A DNA stretch of 64,000 nt from Bradyrhizobium liaoningense (GCF_018130825.1 NZ_JAFCJS010000001.1:1178001-1242000), one strand, 5' to 3'. Numbered from the stretch's first letter, positions 52,661-62,623 are shown. A program made the numbers and translations. The notes: generated by a model not told the origin, from the sequence alone.

Positions 52661-52691
52661 GTCATGGCCGGGCTTGTCCCGGCCGTCCACG
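52661..52691. repeat. Short GTCATGGCCGGG-type palindrome
   Basis: GGCCGGG (52666-52672) pairs with CCCGGCC (52678-52684). It ends 16 nt before the start of the short-chain dehydrogenase gene, so it may affect that ribosome site. Confidence 0.7.
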
Positions 52692-52707
52692 CCTGTAAAA
52701 CCCCGCC

Positions 52708-53448
52708 ATGACAAAGCCCCTCGCCGACCGCATCGCTCTCGTCACCGGCGCCTCGCGCGGCATCGGTTTCGCCACCGCAAAGGCGCTGGCCAAGGCCGGT
52801 GCGCATATCGTGGCGACGGCGCGCACGCAAGGCGGGCTGGAAGAGCTCGACGACGAGATCCGTAAAGAGGGCGGCAACGCCACGCTTGTGCCGCTCAATC
52901 TCACCGATTCCGACGGCATCGCGCGGCTCGGCGCCGGCCTGCACGAGCGCTATGGCAAGCTCGACATCCTCGTCGGCAATGCCGGCGTGCTCGGCCCCTC
53001 CTCGCCAATCGGCCATATCGAGCTGAAGGCCTTCAACGACGTGATGGCGATCAACGTCTCCGCGAATTTCCAGCTGATCCGCTGCATGGAGCCGCTGCTG
53101 AAGCAGTCCGATGCCGGGCGCGCCGTGTTCATCACCTCGGGCGCCGCCAACAAGGCGACCGCCTATGTCAGCCCCTACGCCGCCTCCAAGGCAGCGCTGG
53201 AAACGCTGGCGCGCGCCTGGGCGCAGGAGACCGCGAACACGGCTCTGCGCGTCAACCTGTTCAACCCGGGGCCGATCCGCACCCGCATGCGCGCCACCCT
53301 GATGCCGGGCGAGGATCCGGCGACGCTGGACACGCCCGAGCAGGTCGCCGAGTTCATCGTGCCGCTGTGCGCGCCCGGCTGGACCGAGACCGGCAAGTTC
53401 TACGATTACAAGACCCGGACCCTGATGGGCTTCCGCTCGCCGGCCTGA
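52708..53448 (+). CDS. Short-chain dehydrogenase/reductase
   Basis: 246 residues. Cofactor motif VTGASRGIGFATAKAL, NAG motif in LVGNAGVLG, and active site YAASKAALE. NAD(P)-dependent; the substrate is unknown. The sequence resembles SDR proteins annotated next to purF in Hyphomicrobiales. No partner genes help with function. Confidence 0.9.
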   Translation: MTKPLADRIALVTGASRGIGFATAKALAKAGAHIVATARTQGGLEELDDEIRKEGGNATLVPLNLTDSDGIARLGAGLHERYGKLDILVGNAGVLGPSSPIGHIELKAFNDVMAINVSANFQLIRCMEPLLKQSDAGRAVFITSGAANKATAYVSPYAASKAALETLARAWAQETANTALRVNLFNPGPIRTRMRATLMPGEDPATLDTPEQVAEFIVPLCAPGWTETGKFYDYKTRTLMGFRSPA

Positions 53449-53528
53449 TTGACTCGAGCACCTCCCCGCGATTGACTGCCTGCGCTTAAGCGGCAGCAAG
53501 CCGCAAGCCAACAAAAAGGGAGGTTGCC

Positions 53529-54676
53529 ATGGCGCCATGGCATGATCGCGCAGGTTTTTCGCGTGCGCTCGCGAATGTCTCTCACGCCTTTTCCATCCTG
53601 ATCGCAGCCATCGCGTTCATGCTTCCTGGCACCGCGACTGCAGGTGACGTGCCGACCTTCGCGGTCGAGCCCTCCTGGCCAAAGCCGCTGCCGAACAACT
53701 GGATTCTCGGCCAGGTCGGCGGCATCACCGTCGACTGGCAGGGCCACATCTGGGTGATCCACCGCCCGCGCTCGCTCACCGATGACGAAAAGGGTGCGAG
53801 CCTCAACCCGCCGCGTTCGAAATGCTGCGTGTCGGCGCCGCCCGTCCTCGAATTCGACAGCGACGGCAATTTGCTGCGCTCATGGGGCGGTCCGGGCGAA
53901 GGCTATGAATGGGTCGGCCGCGAGCACGGCATCGAGGTCGACGAGCGCGGCTTCGTCTGGATCGGCGGCAACGCCGACAACGACAACGCGATTTTGAAGT
54001 TCACGCTCGACGGCAAGTTCGTCGCCCAGATCGGCAAGATCGCGCCGAGCCTCGGCAGCAACGACACGACGCAGCTCGGCAAGCCCGCGGAGACCGCGAT
54101 CGACAAGGAGGCAAACGAGATCTACGTCGCCGACGGCTATGGCAACCGCCGCGTCATCGTGTTCGACGCGACCACGCTCGCCTACAAGCGGCACTGGGGC
54201 GCCTACGGCAACAAGCCCAGCGACGACAAGCAGGGTCCCTACGATCCCAAGGCCCCGGTCGCGCAGCAATTCGGCAACCCCGTCCACTGCGTCAAGCTCG
54301 CCAATGACGGCCTCGTCTATGTCTGCGATCGCATCAACAACCGTATCCAGGTGTTCAGGAAGGACGGCACCTTCGTGAAGGAGTTCTTCTTCGAGAAGAA
54401 CACGCTCGGCAACGGCGCGGTATGGGACATCGCGATCTGGCCCGATCCGAAGCAGACCTGGCTGCTCAGCGCCGACGGCGAGAACAACGAGATCAGGGTC
54501 ATCAAGCGCGACGACGGCAGCGTCGTCGGCAGCTTCGGGCACAGCGGCCGCAACGCCGGCCAGTTCCACTGGGTGCATGCCATGGCGATCGACGCCAAGG
54601 TAACGTCTATACCGCCGAGGTCGATACCGGAAAACGCATCCAGAAATTCAAGCTGACATCGGACGCGCTGAAATAG
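53529..54676 (+). CDS. Secreted six-bladed beta-propeller (NHL-type) protein, frameshifted near the end
   Basis: A signal peptide (to about residue 38) and NHL-like repeats: GGITVDWQGHIWVIHRPRS, GIEVDERGFVWIGGNADND, ETAIDKEANEIYVADGYGN, HCVKLANDGLVYVCDRINN. In the first frame the last repeat breaks after AMAIDAK and ends in unrelated residues at 54656. The next frame reads GNVYTAEVDTGKRIQKFKL and stops at 54676, exactly the expected end. One extra G near 54599-54600 restores a full-length protein, so either a recent mutation or an assembly error. Function unknown. Confidence 0.8.
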
Positions 54677-54709
54677 CGTCTCAACGCATTTTGCCCAAAA
54701 GTTAACCGA

Positions 54710-54738
54710 CGGATGACGCTACGACGCAGCGTCATCCG
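54710..54738 (+). terminator. Hairpin terminator after the beta-propeller gene
   Basis: CGGATGACGCT-acgacgc-AGCGTCATCCG, 11-bp perfect stem, 33 nt after the restored stop. Followed by CATTTAGG, a weak T-run. Confidence 0.5.
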
Positions 54739-54843
54739 CATTTAGGTGCATTGCGGCCGGCCGTGGGACACGGTAGAGCCATCGACAGGAACAAGGCTCC
54801 GCAAGAGAGCCATCCGAATATTTGACAATGGAGGAGACCTTTT

Positions 54844-56067
54844 ATGACGACGCTCGCGCGCCGCACTGCGGCTTTTCTGGCATGCGCCACCTTCGGTTTT
54901 GCAACATCCGCCTACGCGCAGGACAAGACCGTCAAGATCGGCGTGCTCAACGACATGTCGAGCCTCTACGCCGACATCGGCGGCCCCAACTCGGTCGCGG
55001 CGGTGAAAATGGCGGTCGAGGATTCCGGCCTGAAGGCCAAGGGCTGGACCATCGAGGTCCTCTCCGGCGACCACCAGAACAAGCCCGACATCGGCGTCAA
55101 CATCGCCCGCCAATGGATCGACAACGACAAGGTCGACGTCATCTCGGACACGCCGAGCTCCGGCGTGGCGCTCGCGGTCAACAACCTCGTCAAGGAAAAG
55201 AACTCGGTGCTGCTCAATTCGGGCGCGGCCACCGCTGATCTCACCGGCAAGGCCTGCACGCCGAACACCATCTCCTACACCTACGACACCTACATGCTCG
55301 CCAACGGCACCGGCAAGGCGCTGACCAAGGCCGGCGGCGACAGCTGGTTCTTCCTGACCGCCGACTATGCCTTCGGTCACGCCCTCGAGCGCGACACCTC
55401 GGCAGTCGTCACCGCCAATGGCGGCAAGGTGCTCGGCGGCGTCAAGCATCCACTCAACAGCTCCGATTTTTCGTCGTTCCTGCTCCAGGCGCAATCGTCC
55501 AAGGCCAAGGTGATCGGGCTTGCCAATGCCGGCGGTGATACCACCAACGCGATCAAGCAGGCCTCCGAGTTCGGCATCGTCCAGGGCGGCCAGAAGCTCG
55601 CGGCGCTGCTGCTCTTCATCACCGACGTGCATTCGCTCGGCCTGAAGACCGCGCAGGGCCTGACCTTCACCGAATCCTTCTATTGGGATCTCAACGACAA
55701 GACCCGTGAATGGTCGAAGCGTTTCCAGAAGGTGTCGCCGAAGAACGCCATGCCGTCGATGACCGTGGCAGGCCTCTACGCCGGCGTGCTGCATTATCTC
55801 AAGGCGATGGAAGCGATCGGCAGCAATCCGCATGACGGCGCCAAGGTCGTCGCCAAGATGAAGGAGCTGCCGACCGACGATCCGCTGTTCGGCAAGGGCC
55901 CGCTCCGCGCCGACGGCCGCCGTCTCATCCCGGCCTATCTCTTCGAAGTGAAGAAGCCGGAGGAGTCGAAGGGACCGTGGGACTATTACAAGCTGGTCGC
56001 TACCATCGCGCCGGAAGACGCGGCCAAGCCGCTCGAGGCGAGCGACTGCCCGCTGGTGAAGAAGTGA
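54844..56067 (+). CDS. Branched-chain-amino-acid-type ABC substrate-binding protein (orphan)
   Basis: 407 residues. Signal peptide to about AYA-QD, then a Leu/Ile/Val-binding-type fold: VKIGVLNDMSSLYADIGGPN, LNSGAATADLTGKACTPNTI, FFLTADYAFGHALERDTSAV. Such proteins bring amino acids, amides or aromatic acids to LivHMGF transporters. No permease or ATPase gene lies nearby, so it either shares a distant transporter or has a sensory role. No recognisable ribosome site is lacking; AGGAG lies upstream of the ATG. Confidence 0.88.
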   Translation: MTTLARRTAAFLACATFGFATSAYAQDKTVKIGVLNDMSSLYADIGGPNSVAAVKMAVEDSGLKAKGWTIEVLSGDHQNKPDIGVNIARQWIDNDKVDVISDTPSSGVALAVNNLVKEKNSVLLNSGAATADLTGKACTPNTISYTYDTYMLANGTGKALTKAGGDSWFFLTADYAFGHALERDTSAVVTANGGKVLGGVKHPLNSSDFSSFLLQAQSSKAKVIGLANAGGDTTNAIKQASEFGIVQGGQKLAALLLFITDVHSLGLKTAQGLTFTESFYWDLNDKTREWSKRFQKVSPKNAMPSMTVAGLYAGVLHYLKAMEAIGSNPHDGAKVVAKMKELPTDDPLFGKGPLRADGRRLIPAYLFEVKKPEESKGPWDYYKLVATIAPEDAAKPLEASDCPLVKK

Positions 56068-56095
56068 CCGCGTAGCGGTCGCACTCAGCCCCAAC

Positions 56096-56130
56096 GACGT
56101 CATGCCCGGGCTTGTCCCGGGCATTCTCGT
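56096..56130. repeat. Short GTCATGCCCGGG-type palindrome
   Basis: ATGCCCGGG (56102-56110) pairs with CCCGGGCAT (56116-56124). 29 nt after the binding-protein gene. Confidence 0.75.
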
Positions 56131-56151
56131 TATTGGCTCAGGAACAACCGC

Positions 56152-56276
56152 CGTAGGGTGGGCAAAGCGACTTGTCCGCCGTAGCTCGAAGAGCGAAGGC
56201 GGAAGCGTGCCCACCACGTCTTGGCATCATGGACAGATCGTGGGCACGGCGCTTGCGCGCCTTTGCCCACCCTACG
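56152..56276. repeat. GTAGGGTGGG-type repeat that includes the stop of the MFS gene
   Basis: Perfect 16-nt arms: CGTAGGGTGGGCAAAG (56152-56167) and CTTTGCCCACCCTACG (56261-56276). Inner arms GTGCCCAC/GTGGGCAC add a second stem. The TAG stop of the leftward MFS gene (56272-56274) lies in the right arm, so the element now ends that gene. Confidence 0.85.
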
Positions 56277-57528
56277 AGACCGCCTTCGTTGCGGCCAGCG
56301 CCCGCACCGCGATCGCCACGCAGATCACCATCAGCACCGCCGCGAGCAGGAACGGCGCGCCTGGCAGATGCAGCGGCGCGCCGGCGCCGATGAAATAGGA
56401 AAATGTCAGCGTGAACAGGAACGGGCCGACGAGCTGCGACACGCTCTGCACGCTGGCGGTTGCGCCCTGCAGCTGGCCCTGCTGATCGGGCGCGACCAGC
56501 CGCGTCATCAGCGATTGCATGGCGGCGCCCGAGATGCCCCACAGCGACATCACGGGAATGCCGATCCAGAACAGCGGCCCGGTCGGCGCAGCCCCGAAGA
56601 TCACGAAACCGATCGCGCCACAGCACAGGCCGAGCAACAGGGCCTTTCGCTCGCCGAGCACGCGCACGATCGGGCCGATGGCGAGCCCCTGCACCACCAT
56701 GGCGCAAATGCCGACCATCGCCAGCGTCAGTCCCACCGTCTTGGAATCCCAGCCGTAGCGATAGGTCGCATAGAGCACGAAGGTCGAGGGCAGCACGACA
56801 TGCGCGACCTGCGCGATGAAATTGACGATCGACAGCCCGGCCAGGACCGCGTTGCTGCGGAGCAGACGCAGCGCGCCGACCGGATTGGCGCTCGTCCAGC
56901 GGAACGGCGCGCGTCTTTCCGGCGCCAGCGATTCCGGCAGCACGAGCAAGCCATAGAGCGCATTGGCAAAGCTTAGGCACGCCGCGGCCCAGAACGGCAG
57001 GCGCGGATCGATGTCGCCGAGCAGGCCGCCCAGCGCCGGGCCCAGGATGAAGCCGGCGCCGAAGGCCGCGCCAATCCTGCCGAACACCGCCGCGCGGCGC
57101 TCCGGCGGCGTGATGTCGGAGATATAGGCAAAGGCGGTCGAGATGCTGGCCGAGGTGATGCCCGAGATCACGCGGCCGATGAACAGCCAGGTCAAGGACG
57201 GCGCCAGCGCCATCAGCACGTAGTCGGCGGCGAGCCCGAAATTCGACGTCAGCACCACCGGACGCCGTCCGAAGCGATCCGACAGCGCACCCAACACCGG
57301 CGAGAACACGAACTGCATCAGCGCCCAGGCGGTGCCGAACACGCCGAAGATGCGCGCCGCATGCGCAGTGTCGTTGGCGACGAAGCCCTCGATCAGCTTT
57401 GGCAGGACCGGCATGATCACGCCGAGCGCGACCATGTCGAGCAGGATGGTGACGAAGATGAAGGCGACCGCGCCGCGCCGGACCGGCGCAGCGCCCTGCG
57501 CTGTCGCCTCGCCGGCGCCGTCGCTCAC
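56272..57528 (-). CDS. Tet-type (TCR) MFS efflux transporter
   Basis: 418 residues from a GTG at 57528 that overlaps the der stop in GTGA; a longer frame to 57987 lies inside der. Twelve hydrophobic segments. [28 protein letters not shown] and the segment [19 protein letters not shown] match TetA-class antiporters. Chromosomal members are often multidrug or unknown exporters, so tetracycline resistance should not be assumed. Likely cotranscribed with der. Its stop is supplied by a palindromic repeat. Confidence 0.85.
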   Translation of the reverse strand: MSDGAGEATAQGAAPVRRGAVAFIFVTILLDMVALGVIMPVLPKLIEGFVANDTAHAARIFGVFGTAWALMQFVFSPVLGALSDRFGRRPVVLTSNFGLAADYVLMALAPSLTWLFIGRVISGITSASISTAFAYISDITPPERRAAVFGRIGAAFGAGFILGPALGGLLGDIDPRLPFWAAACLSFANALYGLLVLPESLAPERRAPFRWTSANPVGALRLLRSNAVLAGLSIVNFIAQVAHVVLPSTFVLYATYRYGWDSKTVGLTLAMVGICAMVVQGLAIGPIVRVLGERKALLLGLCCGAIGFVIFGAAPTGPLFWIGIPVMSLWGISGAAMQSLMTRLVAPDQQGQLQGATASVQSVSQLVGPFLFTLTFSYFIGAGAPLHLPGAPFLLAAVLMVICVAIAVRALAATKAVS

Positions 57529-58907
57529 GACGGCCGCTTGCGCTTGTGCGCGAAGGGATTGGCCTTCTCGCGCAGGGTGATGCGCACCGGCGTGCCCGGC
57601 AGCTCGAAGGTCTCGCGCATGGAGTTGGTCAAATAGCGCAAATAGGACTGCGGCACCGCGTCCGCGCGCGAGCAGAACAGCACGAAGCTCGGCGGCCGCG
57701 CCTTGGTCTGCGTGATGTAGTTCAGCTTCAGCCTGCGGCCGGACACTGCGGGCGGCGGATTGGCCTGGATTGCCTGCTCGAACCAGCGATTGAGCGCCGC
57801 GGTCGGCACGCGCCTGTTCCAGATCGCGTAGGCGTCCTGGATCGCCTGCATCAGGCGATCGATGCCCTCGCCCATCAGGCCGGAGACGGCGACGATCGGC
57901 ACGCCCTTGACCTGCGGCAGCCAGTGATCGGCATCGCGGCGCAGGCCCGAGATCGCGCCGCCGCCCTTGGTCTCCATCAGGTCCCATTTGTTGACCGCGA
58001 GCACGACCGCGCGGCCCTCGCGCTCGATCAGATCCGCAATCCGGAGGTCCTGCTCCTCGAAGCGGTTCTGCGTGTCCATCATCAGCACGACGACTTCGGC
58101 AAAGCGCACCGCGCGCAGCGCGTCGGCGACCGAGAGCTTTTCCAGCTTCTCCTCGATGCGCGAGCGCCGGCGCAGGCCGGCGGTGTCGAACACGCGGAAA
58201 TCGCGGCCCTTCCAGTTGATCTCGACCGCGATGGAATCGCGCGTGGTGCCGGCCTCCGGGCTCGTGAGCAGACGTTCCTCGCCGAGCAGATGGTTGATCA
58301 GCGTCGACTTGCCGGCATTGGGCCGGCCGACGATGGCGACGCGGATCGGGCGCGTTGCGGCCTCCTCCTCGGAGAGCGGCTCGTCGTCCTCGACCTCATC
58401 GTCCTCGACAGGCTCCGGCATAAGCTGTGCGAGCGCATCGTACAGCTCGCCCATGCCCTCGCCGTGCTCGGCCGAGATCTGGATGGGATCGCCGAGGCCG
58501 AGCGCGAAGGATTCCATCGCACCGGCATCGCCATGCTTGCCTTCGCTCTTGTTGGCGACCAGCAGCACCGGCTTGTTGGCCTTGCGGGCGAAATCGGCGA
58601 AGGCGCGATCGGTGGGCGTGAGGCCGATGCGGGCATCGATCACGAAGAACAGCGCGTCGGCCTGCGCGATCGCGGTCTCGGTCTGCTCCTGCATGCGCGC
58701 GGTCAGCGAGCCCCTGGCGCCCTCGTCGAGGCCGGCGGTGTCGATGATGGTGAACTGGAGGTCGCCGAGCCTGGCCTCACCCTCGCGGCGGTCGCGGGTG
58801 ACGCCCGGCAGGTCATCGACGAGCGCGAGCTTCTGTCCGACCAAGCGGTTGAACAGCGTCGACTTGCCGACATTGGGCCGGCCGATGATGGCGATCGTGA
58901 AGGACAT
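57525..58907 (-). CDS. der: Ribosome biogenesis GTPase Der (EngA)
   Basis: 460 residues. Two GTPase domains, with G1 motifs GRPNVGKST and [13 protein letters not shown] motifs, and NKSE/NKWD, then a C-terminal KH-like domain ([20 protein letters not shown]). It is essential for 50S assembly. The linker between the domains is acidic ([20 protein letters not shown]). In many Gammaproteobacteria it follows bamB; here a Pro/Ala-rich lipoprotein gene takes that place. Confidence 0.97.
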   Translation of the reverse strand: MSFTIAIIGRPNVGKSTLFNRLVGQKLALVDDLPGVTRDRREGEARLGDLQFTIIDTAGLDEGARGSLTARMQEQTETAIAQADALFFVIDARIGLTPTDRAFADFARKANKPVLLVANKSEGKHGDAGAMESFALGLGDPIQISAEHGEGMGELYDALAQLMPEPVEDDEVEDDEPLSEEEAATRPIRVAIVGRPNAGKSTLINHLLGEERLLTSPEAGTTRDSIAVEINWKGRDFRVFDTAGLRRRSRIEEKLEKLSVADALRAVRFAEVVVLMMDTQNRFEEQDLRIADLIEREGRAVVLAVNKWDLMETKGGGAISGLRRDADHWLPQVKGVPIVAVSGLMGEGIDRLMQAIQDAYAIWNRRVPTAALNRWFEQAIQANPPPAVSGRRLKLNYITQTKARPPSFVLFCSRADAVPQSYLRYLTNSMRETFELPGTPVRITLREKANPFAHKRKRPS

Positions 58908-58957
58908 CGGTCATTCGTGCGCTGCCGGGGCTGCGCCTGTCAATGCAGGTGGAATTA

Positions 58958-59506
58958 TTAGCGCGAGAAGCTGCCGCTCGGCAGCGGCGCCGGGAAGCCG
59001 CCCTGCGATTGCTGCTGCGTGGTCTGGGTCGGTTGCGCCTGCTGGACCGGCTGATCCGGCGGCGGCGCGGTGGTGCGCTTGCGCACGATCTTCTGCTTGG
59101 GCGGGGGCGCGGCGGTGGGCGGCGCGGCCTCCGGCTGGGCCTCGCCATCGACCTCGCCGGCAGGCGCCTCAGCCGGTGCAGCCGCGGCGGCCGGCTGATG
59201 GGACTTCTTCGCCTTGGCACCCTTGGCCGGTTTGGCCGGCTCAGGCGGCGGCTCGGCGGGCAGAGCCGCGACGGCGGGCGCGTTCGGATCCGGCTGCTGC
59301 TGCGCGCCCTTGTACATCTCCCTCGGGACGCCCTGCTCGAGGCCGGGAACGCCCTCGGGGAAGACCGGCTTGCGATCGCCCGGCAGCTTCTTCTTGGTGT
59401 CGAGGAAGTCGAGCATGTCGCTTGGATCGAAGCTGGAGCAGCCGCCCAGGACGCCGGTGAAGGCGATCAGGACGGCGGCTGCGATCAAGCGTGGCGTACG
59501 GCGCAT
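58958..59506 (-). CDS. Pro/Ala-rich lipoprotein
   Basis: 182 residues from the ATG at 59506. A lipoprotein signal (MRRTPRLIAAAVLIAFTGVL) leads to the lipobox LGGCSS with Cys23. The mature part starts with a short conserved-looking segment (FLDTKKKLPGDRKPVFPEGV, then PGLEQGVPREMYKG) and continues as a Pro/Ala/Gln-rich linker, ending in polar residues. It lies between a YfgM-like gene and der, where bamB lies in other bacteria, but no beta-propeller is present. Probably attached to the outer membrane; role unknown. Confidence 0.8.
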   Translation of the reverse strand: MRRTPRLIAAAVLIAFTGVLGGCSSFDPSDMLDFLDTKKKLPGDRKPVFPEGVPGLEQGVPREMYKGAQQQPDPNAPAVAALPAEPPPEPAKPAKGAKAKKSHQPAAAAAPAEAPAGEVDGEAQPEAAPPTAAPPPKQKIVRKRTTAPPPDQPVQQAQPTQTTQQQSQGGFPAPLPSGSFSR

Positions 59507-59549
59507 ATCGTATCTCGTCAGGTCAGAGAGCCCGTCGGTCAGCTCTTGG

Positions 59550-60203
59550 TCAGCTTTTGGCGACGGGCGGCAACAGAGCCGCCAGCGCCTCGGCACGGGA
59601 ACGCAGGCCCGGCGGCGTCTCGCCGTCCTCGGCGATCGCGTCGAGCCATTTGCGGGTCGCGGTCATGTCGTTGTTGCGCCAAGCCGACAGCGCCAGCATC
59701 TCGCGCGCAGTATGGCGGAAGGTCGATTTGGGGGTGGCCGAGGCCTCCAGCCGCTGCTGGATGTCGGCGTAGGGGGCGCTGTCGACCAGGAGGCCCGCAG
59801 CGCGGATCCTGGCCAGATCCTGCCATTCGCCGCCGACACCGCGGTCGGCGGCAATGTCGTCATACAGCTTGGCGGCCGCCTTGGGATCGCGGCTGGCAGC
59901 CTCGGCCGCAGCGCGTAGCCGCGCCAGCGTGCGATAGCCGGAGGGAGCCTTGGCGGCGAGCTCGGTGAAGGCGGTCTCGGCCTCGGCGTGCTTGCCCTGC
60001 TCGGACAGCTCCACGGCCTTCTCGAAGACTGCGCCGGCCTCGGCGGCCTTCTTGGCCTCCAGATACTGGTAACCGCGCCAGCCGCCGACGGCGGCCACGA
60101 CCAGCACCATCAGGGCAATGAAGTAGATCGAATACTTCTCCCACAGCTTCTTGAGCTGTTCGCGACGTACTTCCTCGTCGACTTCGTCAAATAATTCAGA
60201 CAC
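59550..60203 (-). CDS. yfgM: YfgM-like TPR membrane protein
   Basis: 217 residues. A charged cytoplasmic N-terminus (MSELFDEVDEEVRREQLKKL), one membrane helix (about 28-45) and a periplasmic TPR-like domain (ALSEQGKHAEAETAF-type helices, ARIRAAGLLVDSAPYADIQQ). YfgM of E. coli interacts with SecYEG and PpiD and helps periplasmic folding. The position upstream of der supports this family. The symbol is by similarity and synteny. Confidence 0.75.
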   Translation of the reverse strand: MSELFDEVDEEVRREQLKKLWEKYSIYFIALMVLVVAAVGGWRGYQYLEAKKAAEAGAVFEKAVELSEQGKHAEAETAFTELAAKAPSGYRTLARLRAAAEAASRDPKAAAKLYDDIAADRGVGGEWQDLARIRAAGLLVDSAPYADIQQRLEASATPKSTFRHTAREMLALSAWRNNDMTATRKWLDAIAEDGETPPGLRSRAEALAALLPPVAKS

Positions 60204-60372
60204 TTATGCTAATCCCATGCCCGTCCGGGTGCGCGCGCCAAGGCGTTCGCGTCAGGAATCCCGTCCCCCGTGTGGCGGCGAGGTACCCTAACGATATGGC
60301 GGTGGCAAGGCAAAGCGAGCCCGATCAAGGCGTTAACCACCCGGCAGAAGCCCGGAAAGCCGCCTGCCCGGC

Positions 60373-61965
60373 TCAGGTTCCGAGGCGCTCCCGCAGCTGC
60401 CGCTTCAGCACCTTGCCATTGGCGTTGCGCGGCAGCGGCTCGGAGGTGATCGCCATGGTCTCGGGGACCTTGTAGTCGGACAGCCGCTCGGCGCACCAGA
60501 CGCGCAAGTCGGCGTCGGCAACCGGTGCGCGCGTCACCACCACGGCGTGGACGCGCTCGCCCAGCACCGGGCAGGCCCTGGCGATGATCGCGCTCTCGAT
60601 CACCGCGGGATGGCCCGCCAGCACGGATTCGACCTCGGCCGAATAGATCTTCAGCCCGCCGCGATTGATCATGTCCTTCTGCCGGTCGAACACGCGGACG
60701 AAGCCTTGCGCGTCGACCGAGCCGAGATCGCCCGAATGCCAGAAGCCGGCCGTGAAGCTCTCGGCGGTGGCTTTCGGATTATTCCAGTAGCCCTTGATGA
60801 CGGAGGCGCTCTGGATCCAGAGCTCGCCGATCTCGCCAGCAGGCAGCTCGCGCCCGTCCGCATCCATCGCGACGATGCGCGCGCCGGGACACGGCAGGCC
60901 GACGCTGTCGATATGGCTTGCCGTCAATTCGCCCGGCATGATGGTCGAGGGCGACGTCGTCTCGGTCGCGCCGTAGCAGTTCATCAGCTTGAGGCCGGGA
61001 ATCGTCGCCTTCAGCTTCTCGATGGTGGCGACCGGCATCGGCGCGCCGCCGAAGCCGCCGATGCGCCAGCTCGACAGATCATAGCTGTCGAAATCGGGCT
61101 GGAGCAGGCAGAGATTGTACATCGCCGGCACCATCACCGTGTAGGTGACGCGCTCGCGCGCGGCGAGCCTGAGATAATCGGCAGCCTTGAATTCCGGCAT
61201 GATGATCAGCGCGCCGGCGCAGCGGATCATGGTGGTGATGTTGGCGACGACGCCGGTGACATGGCCGAGCGGCACGGCTGCGATGGAACGATCCGCTTGC
61301 GTCAATTGCAGGCAGGACACGAACACCATCGAGGAATGAGCGATGTTGCAATGGGCGAGCATCGCGCCCTTCGGCTTGCCCGTCGTGCCCGAGGTGTAGA
61401 GGATCATCGCGGTGTCCTCTTCGCTCGTCTCGACCGGCACCGGCGCCGGCGGATTGTCGGCGAGCACCGCAAAGCGCGACAAATGCGGATCGTCGTCGAC
61501 GGCGATGCGGTGGATCACATCGGGGACGTCAGGCGCCTCGGGCAGCCGCTCGGCGAGCGCCGCCTCATAGATCAGGATCTTCGCGCCGCAATCGGCGAGG
61601 ACGTAGGCGATCTCCGGCTTCTGCTGGCGCGTGCTGAGCAGCACCGTGGCGAGGCCCTCATGCGCGGCGGCAAACAGCAGCAGCGGAAACTCGACGCGGT
61701 TGCCGAGCAGGATCGCGACGCGATCGCCGCGCTGCAGGCCGAGCTTGCGCAAGCCCGCCGCGATCCGCGCGGCCTGCTCCACCGCCTGCCGCCAGCTCAG
61801 CCGGACATTGCCTGCGATCAGCGCTTCGCCGTCCGCATTGCGGGCGCGGGCGTCCGCGATCATCGCCCAGAGACTTGCCGGCCGATCGCAGAACGCCGGG
61901 ACAACCCGATCGCCGAAGCGCGCCTCGTACCGCATCGGCGGAATCTGAGATTGCGACCAGTCCAT
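60373..61965 (-). CDS. Acyl-CoA synthetase (AMP-binding)
   Basis: 530 residues. AMP-binding motif ILYTSGTTGKPKGAML, CYGATETTSP and KDMINRGGLKIYSAEVESVL. It activates a carboxylic acid with ATP and CoA; residues of the substrate pocket cannot be assigned by eye. The family covers fatty acid, cyclohexanecarboxylate and aryl acid ligases. Follows the NnrU gene by 73 nt on the same strand but no pathway partner is evident. Confidence 0.9.
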   Translation of the reverse strand: MDWSQSQIPPMRYEARFGDRVVPAFCDRPASLWAMIADARARNADGEALIAGNVRLSWRQAVEQAARIAAGLRKLGLQRGDRVAILLGNRVEFPLLLFAAAHEGLATVLLSTRQQKPEIAYVLADCGAKILIYEAALAERLPEAPDVPDVIHRIAVDDDPHLSRFAVLADNPPAPVPVETSEEDTAMILYTSGTTGKPKGAMLAHCNIAHSSMVFVSCLQLTQADRSIAAVPLGHVTGVVANITTMIRCAGALIIMPEFKAADYLRLAARERVTYTVMVPAMYNLCLLQPDFDSYDLSSWRIGGFGGAPMPVATIEKLKATIPGLKLMNCYGATETTSPSTIMPGELTASHIDSVGLPCPGARIVAMDADGRELPAGEIGELWIQSASVIKGYWNNPKATAESFTAGFWHSGDLGSVDAQGFVRVFDRQKDMINRGGLKIYSAEVESVLAGHPAVIESAIIARACPVLGERVHAVVVTRAPVADADLRVWCAERLSDYKVPETMAITSEPLPRNANGKVLKRQLRERLGT

Positions 61966-62038
61966 CCAAATGCCCTCGGCTTGTTGCTCTTGTTATCTTC
62001 CGCGCACGGACGTGAGGGTCCTGTCTTGTGCCGATCGG

Positions 62039-62623
62039 CTAGACCCCCACGACGGGAACACCGATCACGACGGGATGGAAGGCAAACGCCAGCGCCAGAT
62101 AGGCAACGACGCCGACTGCAACTGCGATCAGATCGTTGGTGACGCCGCCCACCGGAATCGGCGGGCCGCCGGCATCCTTGCGATGCTTCAGCGAAATGCG
62201 GTCATAGACCGCCCAGCCCAGGAACGAGCCGAACAGGATGATGGAGCCGAGATCGCCATTGGCGAGCAGATGCGCCGCCGCCCACAGCTTGATGCCGGCC
62301 AGCATCGGGTGCTTCAGCGTCGCATAGATACGGCCGCGCAAGTACGAGGCCACCACCAGGATGACGGCGGGCAGCATCAGCGCCAGCGTGATGTGCTTCA
62401 GCGCCTTCGGCGGATACCAGACGTCGATCCAGCCGGAGCTGCGATAATGCGAAAAGCCCCAGATGATCAGCGCCAGGCCCGCGAGCGAGACCACCGAGTA
62501 GAGGAGCTTGTAGGTCCCCTCGCCCAGCCTTGCGATGGCCTCTGCGCGCGCCTCGCGTTTCGTGGTGAAAACATGGGCCGCGAAAAACAGCACGAGCCCC
62601 AGGATCATGACCAGCAGACCCAT
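62039..62623 (-). CDS. NnrU family membrane protein
   Basis: 194 residues with about six hydrophobic segments. GFSHYRSSGWIDVWYPPKAL and HPMLAGIKLWAAAHLLANGD are the NnrU family motifs. NnrU is linked to nitric oxide reduction and denitrification in some bacteria, and is related to isoprenylcysteine/phospholipid methyltransferases. No nor or nir genes occur here, so a role in denitrification is not supported by context. Confidence 0.85.
   Translation of the reverse strand: MGLLVMILGLVLFFAAHVFTTKREARAEAIARLGEGTYKLLYSVVSLAGLALIIWGFSHYRSSGWIDVWYPPKALKHITLALMLPAVILVVASYLRGRIYATLKHPMLAGIKLWAAAHLLANGDLGSIILFGSFLGWAVYDRISLKHRKDAGGPPIPVGGVTNDLIAVAVGVVAYLALAFAFHPVVIGVPVVGV

Noticed and set aside
56272..57528. 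Tetracycline resistance gene
   Set aside because: It is a TCR/Tet-type MFS by family, but chromosomal members have varied substrates and there is no TetR partner next to it.
60547..62142. Open frame of 531 codons on the plus strand
   Set aside because: Antisense to the acyl-CoA synthetase, whose motifs are clear.
62039..62623. Denitrification locus because of NnrU
   Set aside because: No nitrite or nitric oxide reductase genes in the window.
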